In this document: piece after piece, positions 7,023 through 13,672 of the stretch
How the letters are laid out: each line of letters begins with the position of its first letter
How positions within the stretch are numbered: the stretch's first letter is position 1
Assembly: GCA_037969115.1 (NCBI GenBank)
Contig: JBBKWQ010000098.1
Location: 1 to 17,852, forward strand
Source: JBBKWQ01 sp037969115
Lineage (GTDB): Bacteria; Actinomycetota; Acidimicrobiia; Acidimicrobiales; Ilumatobacteraceae
Direction: 5' to 3'
Length of the DNA stretch: 17,852 bases
Made by a program: the position numbers and the translations under genes
Notes under the pieces: generated by a model
What the model was told of the DNA's origin: nothing
The model's input: the letters and a program-made list of their open reading frames with translations, nothing else
Databases searched by the model: none

Positions 7023-8129
7023 TCAGTCGTCGTCCGCTTCGGCGCGCCGCCAGCGGAGGTAACCCTCCATGAACTCGGTGACATCACCGTCGAGCACCGC
7101 GGCGACGTTGCCGGTCTCGACCTCGGTTCGCAGGTCTTTCACCATCTGGTACGGCTGCATCACATAGCTGCGGATCTGGCTGCCCCATCCGACCTGTGCC
7201 TGCTTGCCCCCGATCGCATCGAGTCCGGCCTGGTGCTCTTCCTCGATCTTCGCGGCGATCATCGCCTTCAGACGGTTCATCGCCCGCTCGCGGTTCTGGA
7301 GCTGGCTGCGTTCTTCCTGCGAACTCGCCACGAGACCGGTTGGCTCGTGGATCAGTCGTACGGCCGACGAGGTCTTGTTGATGTGCTGGCCGCCGGCACC
7401 GGAAGCCCGGAAGACTTCCATCCGGATCTCGGATTCGTTGACCTCGACGTCGGGCGCGTCGAGCACCGGCCACACCTGAACGGCAGCAAAGCTGGTCTGG
7501 CGCCGACCCTGGTTGTCGAACGGGCTGATGCGGACGAGGCGGTGCGTGCCACGTTCGCTGGTCATGAGTCCGTAGGCGTAGCGCCCGGTGAGGGTCAACT
7601 CGGCGGAGTTGATGCCGGCCTCGACACCCTCGGACACGTAGTTGACCTCGACGCCGAAGCCACGGCTCTCGGCCCACCGCATGTACATCCGTAACAACAT
7701 CTCGCTGAAGTCCTGCGCGTCGACGCCTCCGTCCTTGGCGTTGATCTGCACGATCACGTCGTTGTTGTCGTGTTCGCCCACGAACAGGCTGCGCAGTTCC
7801 AGGCCGTCGAGCTGGCTCGAGATCTTCGCGACACCGGCCTCGATCTCGGTCTCTTGCGACTCGTCGTCGACCTCGCGCGCGAGCTCGTGCAGCGTCTCGG
7901 CGTCCTCGAGCTCGCCGATGAGCGCGTCGAAGGTTTCGAGGTCGTCTTTGACGTTGGCGTAGTCGGCGTTGACGCGTTTGGCGAGTTCGGCATCGTCCCA
8001 CAGGTCAGGGCGGGCGACTTCTGATTCCAGCTCGACGAGCCTGTTGCGGCTGTCGGGAATTTTCAGGTAGTCGGATGCTTCATCGAGTCGACGTCGGACG
8101 TCGCGAAGATCATCGGTGAAGTCACGCAT
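7023..8129 (-). CDS. prfB: Peptide chain release factor 2
   Basis: RF2 recognises UGA and UAA stop codons in the ribosomal A site and triggers peptide release. In 368 aa it carries the stop-codon recognition tripeptide SPF (202-204) and the GGQ motif (246-248, in SGAGGQHINKTSSAVRL) that drives hydrolysis. SPF instead of PxT marks it as RF2 rather than RF1. The reading frame is continuous through residues 20-25 (DYLKIP), the place where many bacteria have the in-frame TGA and programmed +1 frameshift, so RF2 autoregulation by frameshifting is absent here. It lies 51 bases after secA and is probably co-transcribed with it. No Shine-Dalgarno sequence is visible before the ATG. Confidence 0.97.
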   Translation of the reverse strand: MRDFTDDLRDVRRRLDEASDYLKIPDSRNRLVELESEVARPDLWDDAELAKRVNADYANVKDDLETFDALIGELEDAETLHELAREVDDESQETEIEAGVAKISSQLDGLELRSLFVGEHDNNDVIVQINAKDGGVDAQDFSEMLLRMYMRWAESRGFGVEVNYVSEGVEAGINSAELTLTGRYAYGLMTSERGTHRLVRISPFDNQGRRQTSFAAVQVWPVLDAPDVEVNESEIRMEVFRASGAGGQHINKTSSAVRLIHEPTGLVASSQEERSQLQNRERAMNRLKAMIAAKIEEEHQAGLDAIGGKQAQVGWGSQIRSYVMQPYQMVKDLRTEVETGNVAAVLDGDVTEFMEGYLRWRRAEADDD

Positions 8130-8180
8130 GGTGGAATGCTCGGATCTGATTGATTGCTCGGATCGGGCGGAACGGTCGGT

Positions 8181-10964
8181 TCAGGCCGCGCCGTGGCACT
8201 GCTTGAACTTCTTGCCCGAGCCGCAGGGGCACGGCGCGTTTCGAGGCGTCTTGTCGAAATCGTCCTTGATCACCTGCTGGGGCTTCGCCGTGGATCTCGC
8301 CGGCACGGCCTGCGCAGGAATCTCACCCGATGCTGCAGCAGCAGCGGCAGCTCGATTGACACCCGACTCGTCGGGCTGCGACTTGCTCGACGTCTCTTGG
8401 ATGTTCTTGGCCTGGTCGGCCGGCTGGTCGTTCTGAACGACTTGCACGTGCATGACATAACGCACGAAGTCCTGTGCGATGCCCTTCATCATGCCGCCGA
8501 ACATCTCGAAGCCTTCGCGCTGCCACTCCACGAGTGGGTCCTTCTGGCCCATGGCCCGCAGGTTGATTCCTTCCTGCAGGTAGTCCATCTCCTCGAGGTG
8601 CTCACGCCAGCGCTGATCGATGATGCGCAACATCACCTGACGCTCGACCTCGCGCATGGTGTCTTCGCCGAGCTCGACCTCGCGCTGCTCGTAATGGTTC
8701 GTGGCGTCGGCCATGATGACGTCGTACAGTTCGTCGGTCGAGCTGCATTCGCCGAGGTTGCCCTCGTTCAACACGGTCGGCCAGAACGTGGTGAGTTCCT
8801 TGGCGAGGCCGTCGAGGTCCCATTCATCGGTGGCAGCTGACGCGCAATGTGATTCGAGCAGCGCGTCGACGGCTTCGGCAAGGTACTCCATGGCTGCCGA
8901 CTTGAGGGGCAGGCCATCGAGGATCTGGTCGCGGCGCTTGTAGATCACCTTGCGCTGCTCGTTCATGACCTCGTCGTACTTGAGGACGTTCTTGCGGATC
9001 TCGGCGTTCTTGGTCTCGACCGTGGTCTGCGCCCGTTCGATCGCCTTGGTGACCATCTTCGCCTCGATCGCTTCGTCTTCGTCGAACCGGCCCATCGCCC
9101 ACTGAAGGGCTCCGGTGGCGAACAATCGCATGAGCTCGTCGTCGAGCGAGAGATAGAAGCGGCTCGCCCCAGGGTCACCCTGTCGCCCCGAGCGTCCGCG
9201 CAGCTGGTTGTCGATCCGGCGGCTGTCGTGACGCTCGGAGCCGACCACGTAGAGGCCACCGGCTGCTCGGACCTTCGCACCCTCGGCGTCGCACTGCTCC
9301 TTGAAACCGACGAGCAGCTCGTCGTAGCGGGCGAGCGCCTTCGCACGGTTCTCGATGAACTCCTCGCCCATCTGGGCGAGCGGGCGTGCCATGGCGAACT
9401 CGTCGATCAGGAGCCCTTCGTCGTAGCCCTCCTTGAAGACCTCGTTGCGGGCGAGACCCTCGGGGTTGCCGCCGAGCAGGATGTCGACACCGCGGCCCGC
9501 CATGTTGGTGGCGACGGTGATGGCGCCCAGCCGACCTGCCTGGGTGACGATCTCGGCCTCGCGCGTGTGCTGCTTGGCGTTGAGCACCTCATGGGCAATA
9601 CCGCGATCGCGCAACAGCCGGGAGAGCAACTCGGATTTCTCTACGCTCACGGTTCCCACCAGCACCGGCTGGCCGGTCTGGTGGCGCTCGACGATGTCGT
9701 CGATGACGGCCTTGAACTTGCCGAGTTCGCCCTTGAAGATCAGGTCTGCCTGGTCGTCGCGGACGAGGGGGCGGTTGGTCGGTATGGGGACGACACCGAG
9801 CTCGTAGGTGTTCATCAGTTCGGCCGATTCGGTGGAGGCGGTACCGGTCATGCCGGCGAGCTTGTCGTACATCCGGAAGTAGTTCTGCAGCGTGATCGTG
9901 GCGAGCGTCTGGTTCTCTTCTTTGATCTTCACGCCCTCTTTGGCTTCGACGGCCTGGTGGATACCTTCGCTCCAACGACGACCCTCGAGGATGCGGCCGG
10001 TGAACTCGTCGACGATCTTCACCTCGCCGCCCTGGACGATGTAGTCCTTGTCACGTTTGTAGAGCTCTTTGGCCTTCAGTGCCACCGTGAACTGATGCAC
10101 CAGATTGGCCGACACGTCGTCGTACAGGTTGTCGACGCCGAGCGCAGCCTCGACCCTCTCGATGCCGTCCTCGGTCGGCACGACAACGCGTTTGTCCTCT
10201 TCGACTTCGTAGTCGACGTCGCGCTTGAGTGACCGGACGATGGATGCGAACCGGTAGTAGAGCTTGGCAGCGTCGCCCACGCGGCCCGAGATGATGAGCG
10301 GCGTGCGAGCTTCGTCGATGAGGATCGAGTCGACTTCGTCGACGATGCAGTAGTTCTGGCCGCGCTGCACCTTCTGAGACAGATTGGGTGCCATGTTGTC
10401 GCGGAGGTAGTCGAAGCCGAACTCGTTATTCGTTCCGTACGTGATGTCGGAGCCGTAGCTCAGGCGCTTCTCATCGGGCCGGTTCTTCGAACCGGGCACC
10501 ACCAGACCGACCTCGAGACCGAGCCAGCGGTGGATCCGGCCCATCCACTCGGCGTCACGACGGGCGAGGTAATCGTTCACCGTCACCAGGTGGACGCCCT
10601 TGCCCGAGAGGCCGTTGAGGTACGCGGGCAACGTCGACACGAGGGTCTTTCCCTCACCGGTCTTCATCTCGGCGACCCAGCCGAAGTGCAACGCCGCCCC
10701 GCCCATCATCTGGACGTCGTAGTGGCGTTGGCCGATCACACGATCGGCAGCTTCGCGGGTGACAGCGAACGACTCGAGCAAGATGTCGTCGAGCGTTGCA
10801 CCGTTGTCGAGGCGCTGGCGGAATTCGGCTGTCTTGGCGCGTAGGTCGGCGTCGGACAACTGCCGCGTCTCGTCCTCGAATGCGTTGATGTCGGGCACCA
10901 TGGCTTGCAGTGCTTTGAGTTTCTTGCCTTCTCCCGCGCGGAGGATGCGATCGAGGATGCTCAT
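8181..10964 (-). CDS. secA: Preprotein translocase subunit SecA
   Basis: SecA is the ATPase motor that pushes unfolded proteins through SecYEG. The 927 residues contain Walker A in MKTGEGKT (100-107), the DEVD Walker B (209-212) followed by SILIDEARTPLIISG, the LAGMTGTASTES segment that begins the second motor half, and LRGRSGRQGDPGASRFYLSLDDELMRLF near the end of the motor. The C-terminal zinc-binding SEC-C motif CPCGSGKKFKQCHG (912-925) binds SecB or ribosomes in other species. Length is normal for the housekeeping SecA1. A TAGGCT box at 10975-10980 on this strand lies 10 bases before the ATG and may give a very short leader. The gene follows comF by 75 bases and precedes prfB, an arrangement also seen in Firmicutes. 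Confidence 0.98.
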   Translation of the reverse strand: MSILDRILRAGEGKKLKALQAMVPDINAFEDETRQLSDADLRAKTAEFRQRLDNGATLDDILLESFAVTREAADRVIGQRHYDVQMMGGAALHFGWVAEMKTGEGKTLVSTLPAYLNGLSGKGVHLVTVNDYLARRDAEWMGRIHRWLGLEVGLVVPGSKNRPDEKRLSYGSDITYGTNNEFGFDYLRDNMAPNLSQKVQRGQNYCIVDEVDSILIDEARTPLIISGRVGDAAKLYYRFASIVRSLKRDVDYEVEEDKRVVVPTEDGIERVEAALGVDNLYDDVSANLVHQFTVALKAKELYKRDKDYIVQGGEVKIVDEFTGRILEGRRWSEGIHQAVEAKEGVKIKEENQTLATITLQNYFRMYDKLAGMTGTASTESAELMNTYELGVVPIPTNRPLVRDDQADLIFKGELGKFKAVIDDIVERHQTGQPVLVGTVSVEKSELLSRLLRDRGIAHEVLNAKQHTREAEIVTQAGRLGAITVATNMAGRGVDILLGGNPEGLARNEVFKEGYDEGLLIDEFAMARPLAQMGEEFIENRAKALARYDELLVGFKEQCDAEGAKVRAAGGLYVVGSERHDSRRIDNQLRGRSGRQGDPGASRFYLSLDDELMRLFATGALQWAMGRFDEDEAIEAKMVTKAIERAQTTVETKNAEIRKNVLKYDEVMNEQRKVIYKRRDQILDGLPLKSAAMEYLAEAVDALLESHCASAATDEWDLDGLAKELTTFWPTVLNEGNLGECSSTDELYDVIMADATNHYEQREVELGEDTMREVERQVMLRIIDQRWREHLEEMDYLQEGINLRAMGQKDPLVEWQREGFEMFGGMMKGIAQDFVRYVMHVQVVQNDQPADQAKNIQETSSKSQPDESGVNRAAAAAAASGEIPAQAVPARSTAKPQQVIKDDFDKTPRNAPCPCGSGKKFKQCHGAA

Positions 10965-11039
10965 GCAGCAAATGAGCCTATCGGCGGTGTCGACGCAGCC
11001 GCGGAGCCAGAACCGAGGTGTCGGCCGTAAAAGCAGCGC

Positions 11040-11711
11040 TCACGCCGTGTGTCGTCGAGCTGATGCTTCGGCGCGGTGCCAGGGTCCGACGATGACGTTG
11101 TTCCGACGCACTGCAGCTGCAGGAGTGGCAGCGATGGCCGTGCGAATGACGCCGGCAGCTCCGCCGGCGCGCAGTGCCTGTTCGGCCGAGCGCAGCGTGG
11201 CTCCGGTGGTGACCACATCGTCGACGATGAGAATGCGGTGGCCAGGGAGCCCCGGACGAGTCTTGAAGGCAGGGCCGTGGAGGCGGTGGACACGATCGAG
11301 GCCGGTCTGCGCGGGTCCCGGGTCGGACCGTTCGAGGAGGCGACGACACGGCACTCCCAATTGGCGAGCAACCCGCCGAGCGACCAACTCGGCTTGGTCG
11401 AAGCCGCGCTCGCGACGTCGCTGTCGACTCGTGGGGGCCCACGTGACCACGTCGAAGTCATCACCCGGGCGGAGCCCCTCACGAAGGACGCGATTCACGA
11501 TCAAGCCGCCGAGATGGCCGGCGATCTGGCGCCGGTTGCGATACTTGAATCCGAGCACCACGTCTCGTGCGCGGCCCACGAACGGGAGGGCAGCGATGAC
11601 GCCGTTGTGCTGAGCCGGCTGGGGAGCGGGACCGACGAGCGAAAACCGGCACGTGCGGCACAGCGGCGTTCCGGGCTCGGCGCAACCGGCACAAGATGAC
11701 TGCAACAACAT
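11040..11711 (-). CDS. ComF-family phosphoribosyltransferase-like protein
   Basis: A 223-aa member of the ComF/GntX family. An N-terminal zinc finger is formed by C7, C10, C18 and C21. A type I phosphoribosyltransferase domain follows, with RRRERGFDQAELVAR (98-112), typical of ComF, and the PRPP loop ILIVDDVVTTGAT (160-172). In Bacillus and Haemophilus, ComFC/ComF is needed for DNA uptake, but in most bacteria its role is unknown, and no other competence gene lies in this window. The ATG at 11711 sits inside a perfect 12-base palindrome (CATGACGTCATG, 11709-11720). A TTGACA box lies about 50 bases upstream. The lipoprotein gene is 116 bases upstream on the same strand. Confidence 0.93.
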   Translation of the reverse strand: MLLQSSCAGCAEPGTPLCRTCRFSLVGPAPQPAQHNGVIAALPFVGRARDVVLGFKYRNRRQIAGHLGGLIVNRVLREGLRPGDDFDVVTWAPTSRQRRRERGFDQAELVARRVARQLGVPCRRLLERSDPGPAQTGLDRVHRLHGPAFKTRPGLPGHRILIVDDVVTTGATLRSAEQALRAGGAAGVIRTAIAATPAAAVRRNNVIVGPWHRAEASARRHTA

Positions 11712-11736
11712 GACGTCATGATGCGCACGGGGGTGT

Positions 11737-11765
11737 CACACACTTTGCGAGAGTGGACATGTCAA
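11737..11765 (-). promoter_or_regulatory. Candidate promoter for comF
   Basis: The minus strand reads TTGACA at 11765-11760, a perfect -35 hexamer. A 17-base spacer leads to TGTGTG at 11742-11737 in the -10 position. The -10 is poor, which lowers confidence. A start near 11730 would leave a leader of about 18 bases before the comF ATG. Confidence 0.28.
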
Positions 11766-11827
11766 GGGATGTGAGACAGGCATGGTCCCGGGTCGTCGAT
11801 CCCGCTGAGTCGAGGATTGCGGGCCGT

Positions 11828-12796
11828 TCAGTACTCGCCGTCACCGAGGCAGGTGCCGTCGATGGTGACGGCGCGTTCACCATTCAGGCACTCGACGTAC
11901 TGGTCCTCGCGCTCGGTCACGTCGGTCGGTGGTTCGCCGTCCGGAATCATCAGTCGCCACGGGTAGGTGAGGGTGGGGAGCACGAGGGAAACAAGTCGAT
12001 CTTCCGCGTCGAGACCTCGCGACATCGGGAAGCCGCCGTCGCCGAAGCCGTTGGCGTAGATGAACACGTCGGGCCCGCCGGCGCCGGCGTGTTCGCCGAG
12101 GTAGTAGTCCAACTCGTAGTCCCAGTCGACGAAGAGATCGCCGCCCTCCGAGTAGGGGAGTTGGTCGGCGGCGCCGGCCTCGATGGCACCGCTCGTGAGC
12201 CCGCCGACGCCCCCGTCGGTGCCGTATGCGAACTCATACGGTTGCCACTCGACGACGGTCGCGGCATCGGGCACGTCGAGCCGGACACCGATCACTGACC
12301 GGCGAACCGGTTGTTCGTCGGTGGGCGGGTAGCCGGCGAACAGCATCGTCAGGTCGAGCCGTTCGACATCGAACCCGACTGCGACGTACTCGCCGGCCAG
12401 GAGATCGACAGGATCGACGGTGAGGATGCTGCCATCCATGATGCGCAGGTCGCCGTCGGCGATGTGCACGGTGCCGAGCGGCTCAGCGACGAGCGCGGAA
12501 CCGTCGTACCAACTCTGCTGGACGTCGTACGGGCGACCGGAGCGATCGAGCCCGATGTCGAGTTCGGTCGCGTCGGGTGGGTCGTCGAGCGGACGTGTGT
12601 CACGCGGCGCGATGCTGACGGTCGGTCGGGGCGGGAGTTCGATGCCGTCCACGTCGATGCCTTCGGCCAACCCTTCGAGGAGTCGGAGCTGTTCCAGTTG
12701 ATCGTCGGTGATCGCGACGTCCGGTTCGTCAGAACTGCTGCAGGCGAGAGCGAAGCACGCCATCACACACAACGACGGAGTGAGACGGGTCGACAC
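11828..12796 (-). CDS. Putative lipoprotein of unknown function
   Basis: A 322-aa exported protein that I do not recognise. The N-terminus (RLTPSLCVMACFALACSSSDEPD) is a lipoprotein signal with the likely lipidated cysteine at C19; the box ALAC is slightly atypical because Ala, not Leu, is at -3. The mature part is strongly acidic (rich in D and E), proline-rich near residues 50-80, and looks mostly beta: examples are PLGTVHIADGDLRIMDGSILTVDP and VRRSVIGVRLDVPDAATVVEWQPYEF. The C-terminus has Cys pairs in the QYVECLNGERAVTIDGTCLG stretch that could bridge. The position before comF resembles that of LpqB in mycobacteria, but no GerMN-like domain was seen, so homology is not claimed. The start is GTG at 12796, with TACCCT 8 bases upstream. 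Confidence 0.8.
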   Translation of the reverse strand: MSTRLTPSLCVMACFALACSSSDEPDVAITDDQLEQLRLLEGLAEGIDVDGIELPPRPTVSIAPRDTRPLDDPPDATELDIGLDRSGRPYDVQQSWYDGSALVAEPLGTVHIADGDLRIMDGSILTVDPVDLLAGEYVAVGFDVERLDLTMLFAGYPPTDEQPVRRSVIGVRLDVPDAATVVEWQPYEFAYGTDGGVGGLTSGAIEAGAADQLPYSEGGDLFVDWDYELDYYLGEHAGAGGPDVFIYANGFGDGGFPMSRGLDAEDRLVSLVLPTLTYPWRLMIPDGEPPTDVTEREDQYVECLNGERAVTIDGTCLGDGEY

Positions 12797-12804
12797 GATG
12801 CACC

Positions 12805-12810
12805 AGGGTA
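12805..12810 (-). promoter_or_regulatory. Candidate -10 box for a leaderless lipoprotein mRNA
   Basis: TACCCT on the minus strand is followed by 8 bases and the GTG start of the lipoprotein gene. No Shine-Dalgarno sequence lies between them, which favours a leaderless or nearly leaderless transcript. Confidence 0.4.
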
Positions 12811-12894
12811 GATGTGCGTGGCGGCGCGGTGGCGCTCGAGCGGTCGGGAACCACTGTCAAGAGTTGATGTGAAAAGCGACACATTCGATTCAGG

Positions 12895-12917
12895 AATCTC
12901 TCAAGGTCGGAGAGGTT
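12895..12917 (+). promoter_or_regulatory. Inverted repeat upstream of the 64-aa gene
   Basis: AATCTCTC (12895-12902) pairs with GAGAGGTT (12910-12917) around a 7-base loop, with one G-T pair. It lies in the 154-base divergent region between the lipoprotein gene and the 64-aa gene and could be an operator or a leader hairpin. The support is only the symmetry. Confidence 0.25.
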
Positions 12918-12937
12918 GCACCGATAGATCATGTACG

Positions 12938-12943
12938 AAGGAG
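12938..12943 (+). promoter_or_regulatory. Strong ribosome binding site of the 64-aa gene
   Basis: AAGGAG stands 7 bases before the ATG at 12951. It is the best Shine-Dalgarno sequence in the window and sets the start of the small gene. Confidence 0.8.
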
Positions 12944-12950
12944 ATGTGAC

Positions 12951-13145
12951 ATGACGACGATGTTGATGGAAACAATCGAGGCCGGTGACGTGATCGAGAT
13001 CACCCGTGGCGACGAGGTGCACACTGCACTCGTGCTGCTGGCGACCGACGAGTTCGTGATTCTCGATGAATGCAACGACTCGACCCCGTTCGTGCTGAAG
13101 CAGGACGAACTCGTCGAGTACCGAAAGTTCGAACCGAACGCCTGA
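12951..13145 (+). CDS. Small acidic protein of unknown function (64 aa)
   Basis: A short protein I do not recognise. Its sequence alternates hydrophobic and polar residues (AGDVIEITRGDEVHTALVLL, then TDEFVILDE and TPFVLKQDELVEYRKF), as in a small five-strand beta barrel; the GDVIEI opening recalls SH3-like barrels, but no family is claimed. There is no signal peptide and no membrane segment, so it is likely cytosolic. There is one cysteine (C41). It is clearly a real gene: a strong AAGGAG site precedes the ATG and a perfect terminator follows 51 bases after the stop. These suggest an abundant single-gene mRNA. A 7-codon reading frame (MYEGDVT) at 12931-12954 overlaps its start by an ATGA junction. 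Confidence 0.82.
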   Translation: MTTMLMETIEAGDVIEITRGDEVHTALVLLATDEFVILDECNDSTPFVLKQDELVEYRKFEPNA

Positions 13146-13163
13146 TCCAGGCTTCGGCCGACC

Positions 13164-13181
13164 CTCGGCCAGACGGCCGAG
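13164..13181 (+). other. Short GC hairpin after the 64-aa gene
   Basis: CTCGGCC (13164-13170) and GGCCGAG (13175-13181) form a perfect 7-bp stem with a 4-base loop, 15 bases before the main terminator. It has no T-run and may help 3'-end stability or pausing. Confidence 0.45.
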
Positions 13182-13195
13182 ACCCCCTTCCCCCC

Positions 13196-13201
13196 TAAGC
13201 T
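13196..13201 (+). promoter_or_regulatory. Candidate -10 box for a leaderless haemoglobin mRNA
   Basis: TAAGCT overlaps the first arm of the terminator by five bases and is followed by 7 bases and a GTG at 13209, in frame with the haemoglobin. No Shine-Dalgarno sequence is present. No -35 box was recognised. Confidence 0.4.
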
Positions 13202-13238
13202 GGGCGCCGTGGTTACCACGGCGCCCAGCTTGTTTTTT
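13197..13238 (+). terminator. Intrinsic terminator of the 64-aa gene
   Basis: The arms 13197-13212 (AAGCTGGGCGCCGTGG) and 13216-13231 are perfect reverse complements: a 16-bp stem with a TTA loop, followed by G and six Ts (13233-13238). It works only for plus-strand transcripts because the other strand has no T-run. The 5' end of the haemoglobin gene lies inside it. Confidence 0.93.
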
Positions 13239-13652
13239 CGGGTCGGCGGCATGCCGTTCTTCGAAGGGCTGGTCGATGCGTTCTACGAGGGCGTTGCCGA
13301 CGACGGAGTGCTCGCGCCGCTCTACCCCGAGTTTCCCGACCTGACGGGTGCGCGGCATCGTCTCACGCTGTTCCTCGCTCAGTACTGGGGCGGTCCGACC
13401 ACATACATGGACGAGCGAGGACATCCGCGTCTACGAATGCGGCACATGCCGTTCCACATCGGTCCGCTCGAACGCGACCGTTGGCTCGTCCACATGACAG
13501 CGGCCGTGGAACGGATGTGCTCCACGCTCGATCCCGAGCTGGACGACGAGATCAACACGGAACTGATGGGCTATTTCGTACCGGCATCAGAGCACCTGCG
13601 CAACGACACAGGACTCCCGATCACATCGGCCAGTTTTCCCGGCCGTTCGTGA
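13209..13652 (+). CDS. glbO: Group II truncated haemoglobin (GlbO type)
   Basis: A small haem protein that binds oxygen and probably takes part in oxygen, NO or peroxide chemistry. Against M. tuberculosis GlbO it keeps Tyr B10 (Y26), Tyr CD1 (Y39), the proximal His F8 (H79) and Trp G8 (W92), plus the hallmark QYWGGPTTY and RGHPRLRMRH segments. With GTG at 13209 it has 147 aa, with 8 residues before the conserved FFRVGG. An ATG at 13251 would cut away FFRVGG and is too late; a TTG at 13230 is the other option. No ribosome binding site precedes any of these, while TAAGCT lies 7 bases before the GTG. The start region overlaps the terminator of the upstream gene. It is followed after 20 bases by an ABC transporter that seems to have its own promoter. 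Confidence 0.92.
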   Translation: MVTTAPSLFFRVGGMPFFEGLVDAFYEGVADDGVLAPLYPEFPDLTGARHRLTLFLAQYWGGPTTYMDERGHPRLRMRHMPFHIGPLERDRWLVHMTAAVERMCSTLDPELDDEINTELMGYFVPASEHLRNDTGLPITSASFPGRS

Positions 13653-13660
13653 CGGCTCGC

Positions 13661-13666
13661 TAGGTT
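13661..13666 (+). promoter_or_regulatory. Candidate -10 box for the leaderless ABC exporter mRNA
   Basis: TAGGTT is followed by 6 bases (TTCGGC) and the GTG start at 13673. It lies in the 20-base gap after the haemoglobin gene. No Shine-Dalgarno sequence is available in that gap. Confidence 0.45.
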
Positions 13667-13672
13667 TTCGGC

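Noticed and set aside
9228..10232. 334-aa open frame antisense to secA
   Set aside because: The secA frame is fully conserved here, and the antisense product (rich in V, D, L, H) matches nothing I know.
11040..11711. A competence (DNA uptake) locus implied by comF
   Set aside because: No comEA, comEC or pilus gene is nearby, and ComF-family genes are widespread in bacteria not known to be competent.
11709..11720. CATGACGTCATG palindrome at the comF start as an operator
   Set aside because: It is a perfect 12-base palindrome but includes the start codon, occurs once, and has no second site nearby, so chance is likely.
12855..12860. TTGACA -35 box on the minus strand upstream of the lipoprotein gene
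   Set aside because: No -10 lies at 16-18 bases; the TACCCT box is about 44 bases away, too far to pair with it.
12729..13424. 231-aa minus-strand frame across the 64-aa and haemoglobin genes
   Set aside because: It runs through the terminator and antisense to a recognised haemoglobin; no motif or start signal supports it.
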